Below the pieces are notes generated by a model. That model ran no database searches. It was given only the letters and a program-made list of their open reading frames with translations, and was not told the DNA's origin. Shown piece after piece: positions 7,780-13,259 of a stretch of 13,269 nucleotides of DNA; positions within the stretch are counted from its first letter, which is position 1; every line of letters starts with the position of its first letter. Position numbers and translations under genes: made by a program. This stretch comes from Candidatus Woesearchaeota archaeon (GTDB taxonomy: Archaea > Nanobdellota > Nanobdellia > Woesearchaeales > B29-G15), in NCBI GenBank assembly GCA_003650585.1, contig QMQS01000016.1, forward strand, positions 1 to 13,269. The letters are read 5' to 3'.

Positions 7780-7809
7780 ACCCTATTGCTGAGAGGCGGG
7801 GGGCGTGCA
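7780..7809 (+). other. tRNA-Arg intron 2 (position 59/60, T-loop)
   Basis: This 30-base intron lies in the T-loop. The fold runs: outer helix CCGGG/CCCGG, then TTCG facing CGTG (one T-T mismatch), 3-base bulges AAA (7778-7780) and CAT (7808-7810), then inner helix CCC (7781-7783) with GGG (7801-7803). Cutting after the second bulge base joins TTCGAA to T and restores TTCGAAT. A three-base shift would leave TTCGAAA, but that places the cuts outside the bulges. Confidence 0.75.
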
Positions 7810-7827
7810 TCCCGGCGGGAGCGTTAG

Positions 7828-7836
7828 ATTTTTAAG
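7828..7836 (+). promoter_or_regulatory. TATA-like box for the TraB-family gene
   Basis: ATTTTTAAG begins five bases after the tRNA-Arg and is centred 29 bases upstream of the ATG at 7861. No Shine-Dalgarno is seen, so a leaderless transcript is likely. Confidence 0.4.
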
Positions 7837-7860
7837 CCTCTCATACTTGTTTTTGTAAAC

Positions 7861-8565
7861 ATGGTATTGGATAATGTAAAGATAATTGGCACTTCACACA
7901 TTGCCCCTCAGAGTTTAAAAGAGGTTAAAAGGGCGATTATTGAAACCAAACCCCACATCTTGGCTTTAGAGCTGGATAGGGGAAGGCTCAATGCACTCAT
8001 GAGTAACAAGAGGGGTAGGAGGGTGCCTATATCAGAGATTGGATTAAAGGGGTACATCTTTTACCTGCTCGGGTCGTATCTACAGCGTAAGATAGGTGAT
8101 AAGATAGGCATAATGCCTGGAGCAGAGATGAGACTTGCCATTAAAATGGCAAAGAAGCACAGGATTAAGGTTGCACTCATTGATAGGGATATAAGGGTTA
8201 CGCTCAGGCGGCTCTCCCAAGCGATTGGCTGGAGAGAGAAACTGAACTTTATTGTTGATTTAATACGAGGGGTATTATTTGGAAGGCAGGAACTAGAGAG
8301 GTTGGGGCTCAGCACCATAGACCTAACCAAGGTGCCTGAGGAGGATATCATCGAAAGGTTAATCAAGAGAGTTAGGGAGCGCTACCCAGGGGCTTACCTC
8401 GCTCTCATAGAGGAGCGCAACCAGATTATGGCTAACCGCATAATTGACCTGGCTCTTCGAGACCCTGATAAGAGAATTCTGGTTATAGTTGGGGCAGGTC
8501 ACAAACAGGGCATAGAAGAAGCCATTGAGAGAGCAACCTCAACTGAATTGGCGGTTGCTGGCTAA
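7861..8565 (+). CDS. TraB/PrgY-family domain protein, short cytosolic form
   Basis: The 234 residues cover the TraB domain of the EreA/ChaN-like superfamily. Motifs are GTSH (10-13) near the N-terminus, LALELD (34-39), PGAEM (86-90), LIDRD (106-110), EERNQIMA (184-191) and GAGH (211-214). The conserved His, Glu, Asp and Arg positions resemble the putative active site of this superfamily, in which Tiki proteins are proposed metalloproteases and bacterial PrgY/TraB damps peptide pheromone signalling. Longer PrgY-like proteins continue with a C-terminal membrane region; this one ends right after GAGH and has no membrane segment. Its archaeal role is unknown. It stands alone between the tRNA-Arg and a non-coding spacer. 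Confidence 0.82.
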   Translation: MVLDNVKIIGTSHIAPQSLKEVKRAIIETKPHILALELDRGRLNALMSNKRGRRVPISEIGLKGYIFYLLGSYLQRKIGDKIGIMPGAEMRLAIKMAKKHRIKVALIDRDIRVTLRRLSQAIGWREKLNFIVDLIRGVLFGRQELERLGLSTIDLTKVPEEDIIERLIKRVRERYPGAYLALIEERNQIMANRIIDLALRDPDKRILVIVGAGHKQGIEEAIERATSTELAVAG

Positions 8566-8789
8566 TTCTTAATTCTGTTTTCTCTTCCTTAGATTGGAGT
8601 CCAATACCTTTACCCCAAAACACTAACTAGTTCTTGTTAAACCCTTGCGGAAATTGGTGTGTTTTTGGGTTGTGCTTCTCTAAAGCCATAGCCATCTAAG
8701 CTTTAAATCTTTTGTTGTTTTTGGTTCCATGAGATTTTTGGCTTTTATTTATAAGACTTGAGGGAAGAAAGGAATAAGACCATAAATAA
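8566..8789. other. Non-coding spacer with inverted repeats and TATA-like boxes
   Basis: No protein gene is supported here. A T-rich tract (8576-8590) right after the TraB gene may end its transcript. ATTGG-AGT-CCAAT (8593-8605) is a small perfect hairpin. Bases 8613-8623 pair with 8659-8669 over 11 positions with one mismatch, around a 35-base loop. TATA-like boxes occur at 8702-8711 (minus strand AGATTTAAAG) and 8747-8759. The minus-strand box would place a start near 8682, just ahead of both hairpins, so a small RNA is possible. Confidence 0.4.
8576..8590 (+). terminator. T-rich tract after the TraB-family gene
   Basis: A pyrimidine run with several T clusters (CTGTTTTCTCTTCCT) starts about ten bases after the stop codon. 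Archaeal RNA polymerase stops at such T-rich stretches without needing a hairpin. The assignment is by composition only. Confidence 0.3.
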
Positions 8790-8864
8790 TAGCGGGGAGA
8801 GGATTTGAACCTCCGACCTCCGGGTTATGAGCCCGACGGGCACTCCTGACTGCCCTACCCCGCT
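8790..8864 (-). tRNA. Initiator tRNA-Met (CAT)
   Basis: A complete 75-nt cloverleaf: acceptor AGCGGGG/CCCCGCT, D-arm GGGC/GCCC, anticodon stem TCGGG/CCCGG, loop CTCATAA with anticodon CAT, and T-arm GGAGG-TTCAAAT-CCTCT, discriminator A. The A1-T72 terminal pair and the three consecutive G-C pairs flanking the anticodon loop (GGG/CCC) mark the archaeal/eukaryal initiator rather than the elongator. It has no intron, and CCA is not encoded. Confidence 0.93.
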
Positions 8865-8888
8865 CTATAAAACGAAAAATCAAGACAG

Positions 8889-8900
8889 CTTTAAATATCT
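8889..8900 (-). promoter_or_regulatory. TATA box for the initiator tRNA
   Basis: AGATATTTAAAG on the minus strand is centred about 30 bases upstream of tRNA position 1 (8864), the usual place for an archaeal tRNA promoter. It lies in the gap after the stop of the decarboxylase-like gene. Confidence 0.55.
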
Positions 8901-8914
8901 TTTGACATCTGGCT

Positions 8915-9952
8915 CTAGTCCACAATCACTGTCTCTGGTTTGTCGTAATTACAGAAATCGCAGTAATAGTTGTAAGCCCCAGCATTCAAGAATATGAGCT
9001 TATCTCCAACCCTTGGTGGCTTTAAAAACACCTTATAGCGGAATATGTCCATACTATCTGGTGAGATGCCCTTTATTGTGTAGGGTTTGGCACCCTCTGC
9101 CTGCTCCGGCTCTAATTCACCCTCAACCATCAGCTTAATTGGCACAACAATGGTGTCCATGGCAGCACTGTAAACAGAGCAGTTTACAATAATGTTGCGC
9201 TCATACACATTGATAACCTCAACCTCAAGCTTTACTGCTGGAGCAGCAATAAACCGCCCTGGCTCAGCAATTATGCTAATACCAAGCTTTCCTAGCCACG
9301 CCTTGAGCGACTTTATCTCATTAACAACCATATCCATAACCTGGTCAGAGGTGTTCTTATATTGAGCAGGGAACCCGCCACCAATGTTTACCAAGTCAAT
9401 TGCCTCAAGTGTTTCTTTGCTTAGGGTTTGCTCCAACTCCTCCTTCAAACGCCATTCAGACACATTCTGGGTTTTTCTGTGGAAATGTACGCCGAGTTTG
9501 CCAACCAGTGGCTTGAGCTTGGGCACCCATTCATTTATAATGCTGGCAGGCATACCAAAAACAAAGTATCTGCCTGTGAAGATGGTGTGCTCCTTTAGTC
9601 TCATCCTTAGCAATAGGTTTAGGCTTTGAGGGGAATTTTTTAAGTAGTTCACAAGCACCTGTAAGTCATTGGTGTTGTCCACCACAAAATTTCTAACACC
9701 CTCGCTAAGAAGCCACTCAATATCTGACTTTTTCCAAGCCTGTGGAAAGAACCAAACCCTGCTTTTGTCATTGATTATAGCAAGGTTTTTGGGGTTGTGT
9801 ATGCTAAACATGCAATCTGTTTCTTGCTCAAGTATTTTGGCTACCTCAGCATTGGTCTTCACACTATAAGAAATCGCAATGCCCAATTTTTTTAATGCAT
9901 TGTACTGCTCAAGAACCTTGCTCCTGCTCAGCAAAAACCTTGGCTTAGCCAT
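8915..9952 (-). CDS. PLP-dependent fold-type III decarboxylase-like protein (Orn/Lys/Arg/DAP decarboxylase 2 family)
   Basis: This 345-residue alanine-racemase-fold enzyme has the PLP lysine in SYSVKTN (K32), a His in VHFHRKT (H158) that should stack on the PLP ring, the glycine loop IGGGF (190-194) and AEPGRF (229-234), and the C-terminal NAGAYNYY (323-330). These match ornithine decarboxylase and its relatives, which make polyamines by decarboxylating basic amino acids. The reaction-critical Cys of the ornithine decarboxylase GPxCD motif is absent: the equivalent stretch reads GISPDSMD (295-302), with Pro before the Asp. The FHVGS serine is also altered. The length is a little short for ornithine decarboxylase and near carboxynorspermidine decarboxylase. 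The start overlaps the end of the deoxyhypusine synthase gene by 8 bases and has GGGAGGG 11 bases upstream, so translation is probably coupled. The neighbour argues for a role in polyamine supply for hypusine; the substrate is not settled. Confidence 0.78.
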   Translation of the reverse strand: MAKPRFLLSRSKVLEQYNALKKLGIAISYSVKTNAEVAKILEQETDCMFSIHNPKNLAIINDKSRVWFFPQAWKKSDIEWLLSEGVRNFVVDNTNDLQVLVNYLKNSPQSLNLLLRMRLKEHTIFTGRYFVFGMPASIINEWVPKLKPLVGKLGVHFHRKTQNVSEWRLKEELEQTLSKETLEAIDLVNIGGGFPAQYKNTSDQVMDMVVNEIKSLKAWLGKLGISIIAEPGRFIAAPAVKLEVEVINVYERNIIVNCSVYSAAMDTIVVPIKLMVEGELEPEQAEGAKPYTIKGISPDSMDIFRYKVFLKPPRVGDKLIFLNAGAYNYYCDFCNYDKPETVIVD

Positions 9953-10889
9953 TCTTGATTAAACCCTCCCTGCTTAACACCTCTAATGCTCTCATCATAG
10001 CCAACGGAAAGTAAACAGTGGCATCACCTATTACAGTAACAGCATCTGCATTGTCCTTTATCTTGCCCCAACTCTTGGCTTCATCTGTGGTTGCCCCAGA
10101 CATGCTACCGTCATAGGGAGTTTGAGAGGTTATATACACGCCATAATCAAACCCACCGTTTATCAGCGTAATGAGTATGGCATAGTGCTTTGAAACCCCG
10201 CCACCAAGGGCAATTATCCCCTTTCTCTCATCATATGAGGTGCAGGTGAGCATGTCAGAGAAATCCTTTACAATATCAACAATAAAATCATCATGGTTCT
10301 GCTGAAAGAAGAAGAGGTGAAACCCAAAAGCCCCATCAGTGATTGCTGGGCAGAATATAGGCACATTGTTGTGTGCTGCCTGATAAAGCAACGAGTCTTT
10401 GTCATTCAGCATAAGCCCAATCTCTCTGAATAACTCAGAGGGCTTTATCCTCTTTTTCTTTTTGTAAATCTCACCAAGCATCTTTGTGAGTGTGTCCTCA
10501 AACCTTGCATAGCTGTCGTTTGAAACAAGGAGGTTGCCTATGCGGTTCATCCCCTTTTCATAAAGCTCCACATCATCTGCATTGAAACTCGTTATCATGA
10601 ATTTTTCGCCAGTGGCACGCATTATGTCCTCTTCAATCCCACCCACGGTGGTTATTATAACATCCACCATACCAAGCTTTATTAACTGTGCAAAGAACCC
10701 CCGCAGCCCAGAGGTAACCATATTTGAAGTAAACGTCATAAAAATCTTGGCTTTGTCACGCTTCATCTTTACAATAACTTCAGATGCCCTACCGAGTTCC
10801 ACGCCCTGATAACCAGTGTTAGCCAACCCAGCCACAAATCTATCTAACTTGATGCCCTTCTTCCATTTCAAATCCTTAACAATATCCAT
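9945..10889 (-). CDS. dys: Deoxyhypusine synthase
   Basis: The enzyme moves the aminobutyl group of spermidine onto one lysine of translation factor aIF5A using NAD. The sequence follows the family from end to end. It has TSNMVTSGLRG near residues 57-67 (numbered from the GTG at 10898), TTVGGIEED (83-91) of the NAD/substrate site, CPAITDGAFG (183-192), the GGGVSKH loop (232-238), and DEAKSWGKI, whose last lysine (K279) is the residue that forms the covalent enzyme-substrate imine. I chose the ATG at 10889 because GGGTGG (10895-10900) sits 5 bases before it as a Shine-Dalgarno; the GTG at 10898 falls inside that site. This gives 314 residues, near the usual archaeal length. It is the first gene of a pair with the decarboxylase-like gene. 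Confidence 0.95.
   Translation of the reverse strand: MDIVKDLKWKKGIKLDRFVAGLANTGYQGVELGRASEVIVKMKRDKAKIFMTFTSNMVTSGLRGFFAQLIKLGMVDVIITTVGGIEEDIMRATGEKFMITSFNADDVELYEKGMNRIGNLLVSNDSYARFEDTLTKMLGEIYKKKKRIKPSELFREIGLMLNDKDSLLYQAAHNNVPIFCPAITDGAFGFHLFFFQQNHDDFIVDIVKDFSDMLTCTSYDERKGIIALGGGVSKHYAILITLINGGFDYGVYITSQTPYDGSMSGATTDEAKSWGKIKDNADAVTVIGDATVYFPLAMMRALEVLSREGLIKNG
9964..9970 (-). promoter_or_regulatory. Ribosome binding site for the decarboxylase-like gene
   Basis: GGGAGGG lies within the last codons of the deoxyhypusine synthase gene, 11 bases before the downstream ATG at 9952. It supports that ATG and translational coupling of the two genes. Confidence 0.5.
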
Positions 10890-10894
10890 AGAAA

Positions 10895-10900
10895 CCACCC
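10895..10900 (-). promoter_or_regulatory. Shine-Dalgarno deciding the deoxyhypusine synthase start
   Basis: GGGTGG is 5 bases before the ATG at 10889 and matches the archaeal GGTG-type ribosome site. The competing GTG start at 10898 lies within it, so the ATG is preferred. Confidence 0.65.
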
Positions 10901-10905
10901 ACTAA

Positions 10906-10941
10906 GTGAAGAGAAGTCAATGCCTATGAGCAGGACTTCAC
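10906..10941 (-). promoter_or_regulatory. Alternative hairpins in the leader of the deoxyhypusine synthase operon
   Basis: In the leader RNA the segment GTGAAGTC (10941-10934) can pair in two exclusive registers. GAAGTC can pair with GACTTC (10918-10913), or GTGAAG can pair with CTTCAC (10911-10906). Both stems are 6 bp. The downstream arm ends 5 bases before the Shine-Dalgarno at 10900-10895. The arrangement could tune access to the ribosome site, but no ligand or switch is shown. Confidence 0.35.
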
Positions 10942-10967
10942 AGAGTTCATATTTGCAAGGAGGGAGC

Positions 10968-10983
10968 AATTATTTAAATAATT
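10968..10983 (-). promoter_or_regulatory. TATA-like palindrome for the deoxyhypusine synthase operon
   Basis: A 16-base perfect A/T palindrome (AATTATTTAAATAATT) lies in the 92-99-base gap between the PRTase-like gene and the operon. A transcript started about 25 bases downstream (near 10950) would have a leader of about 60 bases with a Shine-Dalgarno, unlike the leaderless pattern elsewhere in the window. Confidence 0.45.
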
Positions 10984-10990
10984 TTGGCAT

Positions 10991-11770
10991 TCAGTTGTGG
11001 CTTAGATAATTTCTGAGGGAACGGTACTTCTCTGGCAGGAACCTCTCTGATTGTTGGACCTTAAGCGGGCTTTGCAATGAAACATTGGCTATGTCTTGAC
11101 CCACGTAGTTAGCAAACCTCTGCAAGAGTTCCATATACTCAGGTGTGTGTTCAAACTTGGCCATTACAGGCAGAAATTTTCCACTCCTGCTGTTAGGTAT
11201 TCTCTGCATCTTAAGTGGGCACAACTTGGGTTTATCCATTACAATATTTGCAGTCACTTCGACTGGTATAACCACTCCATCATCCACTAATTGGCGGTAT
11301 CTCTTTGCCATCATTTCCTCATTAGGGGCTTTGCTCTTGTCAAGTAAGCCAATGCTATGATAGACTATTTCTTCCATTGCCTGTTGGGGAGTGAGCCCCA
11401 CCTCCCGCGCATAATCACTAATGGCTCTGGCAACCTGTTTATAGACCCGAGATACAGAATTGCCACTCACTATTTCATCTATTGTGACAATTGATTGAGG
11501 ATGACCCACAACATGGGTTTCTCTTAAAAAATTCAAAAACCATTGATAAATAACATCGGTTGTGTCAATGATAGAACTTGAAGCAGGTAGATACTCATGC
11601 TCCCAAGTTGCAATTTGGGGATCAACTATCCTAAGCAAATCTGCTATAGGAACTGCCCCACGAATAGTATAAAGAATATAATCAGGGTTTAGCTCTCTAA
11701 TGGCATCGTCTAAGCGGGTTATGCCATCTACAAAATCCTCGAGTGTTTTGTGTGAATTTGGGTCAACCAT
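10991..11770 (-). CDS. Phosphoribosyltransferase-fold protein, unassigned
   Basis: The 259 residues contain a type I PRTase-like core. The strand-loop DYILYTIRGAVPIADLL (30-46) resembles the pyrophosphate-binding loop that precedes a helix. SIVTIDEIVSGNSVSRV (93-109) aligns with the PRPP signature hhhhD(D/E)xxxTGxS, with acidic residues D98, E99 and the SGNS turn. The remaining C-terminal half (about 140-259) is helical, polar and not familiar to me; C184 is its only cysteine. PRTases transfer ribose-5-phosphate from PRPP to bases or amines, but some family members are regulators. Nothing in the neighbours (polyamine/hypusine genes on one side, helicase fragment on the other) fixes a substrate. 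The ATG at 11770 has TATA-like boxes at 11789-11799 and 11800-11810 in front of it. Confidence 0.65.
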   Translation of the reverse strand: MVDPNSHKTLEDFVDGITRLDDAIRELNPDYILYTIRGAVPIADLLRIVDPQIATWEHEYLPASSSIIDTTDVIYQWFLNFLRETHVVGHPQSIVTIDEIVSGNSVSRVYKQVARAISDYAREVGLTPQQAMEEIVYHSIGLLDKSKAPNEEMMAKRYRQLVDDGVVIPVEVTANIVMDKPKLCPLKMQRIPNSRSGKFLPVMAKFEHTPEYMELLQRFANYVGQDIANVSLQSPLKVQQSERFLPEKYRSLRNYLSHN

Positions 11771-11788
11771 TTTTTACTATCTGGTGAT

Positions 11789-11799
11789 AAATTTTATCG
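11789..11799 (-). promoter_or_regulatory. TATA-like box for the PRTase-like gene
   Basis: CGATAAAATTT on the minus strand is centred 24 bases upstream of the ATG at 11770. A second box, CATTTATAAAC (11800-11810), is a little farther than usual. Either would give a leaderless or very short-leader transcript. Confidence 0.45.
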
Positions 11800-11948
11800 T
11801 TTATAAATGTTTTGGTGAAACCAAAGGAGAGAATGGGCTATAAACAAGCTTTAGATTTATCATTCCCATACTTAAGAATTATCTTTTCAGTTTTTATAAG
11901 TTTCTAAAATCAGGGGTAAGTGTGAGTGCAACAAGAGCCAAAACAAAA

Positions 11949-11959
11949 CCTTATTAATC
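11949..11959 (+). promoter_or_regulatory. TATA-like box for the helicase gene
   Basis: CCTTATTAATC is centred 26 bases before the ATG at 11980, with no Shine-Dalgarno near that ATG, which suggests a leaderless mRNA. The presence of a normal promoter suggests the short helicase gene is expressed. Confidence 0.45.
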
Positions 11960-11979
11960 TGTTTTGATTTACTCCTCAC

Positions 11980-12651
11980 ATGAAAGTCACAGAGCTCAAA
12001 GGCAAGATACCTGAGCAGCTTTATTCAATTGTTTCCAAGAGATACACTGAGTTAAGACCCTGCCAGTGGAAGGCGATTAAAAATGGGTTACTTGAAAAGA
12101 AAAACCTCTTGGTGTGTACTCCCACAGCCTCTGGTAAAACACTGCTGGCTGAGCTTGCTGGCATAAAGCTAATTCTTGAGGAATATAAGAAAATGGTTTA
12201 CATCGCTCCTCTCAAAGCCCTGGCGAATGAGAAATACAAGGATTTCAAGCAGCATTATAGCCACCTTGTTAGGGTTGCCCTTTCTATAGGCGACATTGAC
12301 TCTAGCGACCCATACCTAAGCAGGTATGATATTATAATAACAACACCAGAGAAACTTGACTCACTAATAAGGCATTCTGCACCCTGGCTTCCAGAGGTAG
12401 GGGTTGTTGTGCTTGACGAGATACATTTGCTTAATGATCCACAGCGTGGACCAACACTTGAGATTTTGATAACATTGCTTAAGCAACTTCTACCAAATGT
12501 TCAGCTCATAGCACTCTCAGCAACAATAGGCAACCCTGAGGAACTAGCTGAGTGGCTCAATGCTTCTGTGGTAAAGGACGACTGGAGACCAGTTGAACTC
12601 CACAAAGGGGTTTACTTGCAGGGAGAAATAGAATTTGTAAAAAAAGAATAA
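11980..12651 (+). CDS. Hel308/Ski2-like SF2 helicase, first RecA domain only
   Basis: The 223 residues hold a complete RecA1 domain of a Ski2-like DNA/RNA helicase: Q-motif region LRPCQWKAI (Q29), Walker A CTPTASGKT with K53, motif Ia APLKALANEKY (76-86), motif Ib TTPEKLD (121-127), DEIH (146-149) and SATIGN (180-185). The nearest match by eye is archaeal Hel308, which unwinds stalled replication forks. That protein normally has about 700 residues, with a second RecA domain, winged helix, ratchet and HLH domains. Here the frame stops at the linker after RecA1 (RPVELHKGVYLQGEIEFVKKE) and a convergent membrane-protein gene ends 5 bases later. Alone it has the ATP-binding half but not motifs IV-VI, so it should not unwind DNA unless a partner supplies them. 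It could be one half of a split gene or a rearrangement remnant. Confidence 0.85.
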   Translation: MKVTELKGKIPEQLYSIVSKRYTELRPCQWKAIKNGLLEKKNLLVCTPTASGKTLLAELAGIKLILEEYKKMVYIAPLKALANEKYKDFKQHYSHLVRVALSIGDIDSSDPYLSRYDIIITTPEKLDSLIRHSAPWLPEVGVVVLDEIHLLNDPQRGPTLEILITLLKQLLPNVQLIALSATIGNPEELAEWLNASVVKDDWRPVELHKGVYLQGEIEFVKKE

Positions 12652-12656
12652 AAGGG

Positions 12657-13235
12657 TTAGAATCCTGGTATCATGCCCCCTGCCATACCACCAAATTTGC
12701 CAACGAAACCTATCAAAGCAGACATGGTGGCAGAGTACAATGCCACGAACAGTGAGATGTACACTATCAGTAGGGCAATGAACACTGTAATTGCGTCAGT
12801 CTCATAGAACTCCATCATTGCTTTGAAGAACACTGCCTGAGACATTACATATGCAATCAGCAATACAATAAACACCAGAATAGGCCCTACAATTGATGGA
12901 ATCAAGCCCAGAATGGAAGCCACTAGAGTTCCAAGCCCCAGTATGAAAAAACTGTAAACTGCTGGTATCAACGCACTAAGATAATCGTCCCTACCAACCA
13001 ATATCTTCATTGTCAACTTTAGCACAAATCCCAAAACCAGAACTAAAATGTAGGCAACTATTGCTCCCACAATTGCAGCAAGGAACACAGACCCTGTCAC
13101 GCTCCTCGCATAGAAAAAGGTGCTTATAGCAACCATAATCGCTGCCACTAGAAGCACCAGCAGTGTCTTGCCCATATCTTTCTCATTCTTTGCCTCAGAG
13201 ATTGCCTCCAAGGGTTTAGAAACAATATTCCACAT
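12657..13235 (-). CDS. Yip1-like multi-pass membrane protein
   Basis: A 192-residue integral membrane protein starts with a short cytosolic segment MWNIVSKPLEAISEAKNEKD, typical of Yip1-domain proteins, where a helix precedes the bundle. Five hydrophobic segments follow at roughly 23-41, 48-76, 85-109, 111-138 and 147-176. Charged residues between segments 2 and 3 (KILVGRDDY) also fit the Yip1 layout. The tail is glycine- and methionine-rich (FGGMAGGMIPGF). Archaeal Yip1-like proteins have no established function; eukaryotic ones act in vesicle traffic. GGGGGTG seven bases before the ATG and a TATA-like box at the window edge support the start. Confidence 0.75.
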   Translation of the reverse strand: MWNIVSKPLEAISEAKNEKDMGKTLLVLLVAAIMVAISTFFYARSVTGSVFLAAIVGAIVAYILVLVLGFVLKLTMKILVGRDDYLSALIPAVYSFFILGLGTLVASILGLIPSIVGPILVFIVLLIAYVMSQAVFFKAMMEFYETDAITVFIALLIVYISLFVALYSATMSALIGFVGKFGGMAGGMIPGF

Positions 13236-13242
13236 ATTCCAA

Positions 13243-13249
13243 CACCCCC
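13243..13249 (-). promoter_or_regulatory. Shine-Dalgarno for the Yip1-like gene
   Basis: GGGGGTG ends 7 bases before the ATG at 13235 and fits the archaeal GGTG ribosome site. Confidence 0.55.
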
Positions 13250-13259
13250 TTTTGTGTTT

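Larger units (their letters stand above)
7704..7823 (+). tRNA. tRNA-Arg(GCG) with two introns (37/38 and 59/60)
   Basis: The acceptor arms GCTCCCG (7704-7710) and CGGGAGC (7816-7822) pair fully, with discriminator G at 7823 and no encoded CCA. The D-arm is GTCT/GGAC with GG-A20 in its loop; A20 is an arginine identity base. Anticodon stem TAACC/GGTTA encloses 23 bases. CTGC/GCAG forms the 4-bp central helix and GGT and AAA the two bulges, so a 16-base intron (7743-7758) is cut out after position 37. This leaves loop CTGCGGA with anticodon GCG. The T-stem halves CCGGG (7769-7773) and CCCGG (7811-7815) are split by extra sequence. Removing 7780-7809 (30 bases) gives the consensus T-loop TTCGAAT. 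The spliced product is 74 nt with every arm paired. The gene overlaps the last ten bases of the PHP gene. Confidence 0.88.

Noticed and set aside
7704..7823. tRNA-Arg as a pseudogene with a broken T-arm
   Set aside because: Removing the T-loop insert restores a fully paired T-stem and a consensus T-loop, and the insert is flanked by a bulge-helix-bulge.
8627..8695. 22-codon minus-strand ORF in the spacer (starts MAMALEKHNP)
   Set aside because: No Shine-Dalgarno, the TATA-like box is only about 12 bases before its ATG, and its sequence forms the arms of the hairpin instead.
10896..10898. GTG start for deoxyhypusine synthase
   Set aside because: It lies within the GGGTGG ribosome site that serves the ATG at 10889.
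12630..12660. Helicase shortened by a frameshift in the A-run before its stop
   Set aside because: Neither alternative frame after 12640 resembles a RecA2 domain; the sequence runs straight into the convergent Yip1-like gene.
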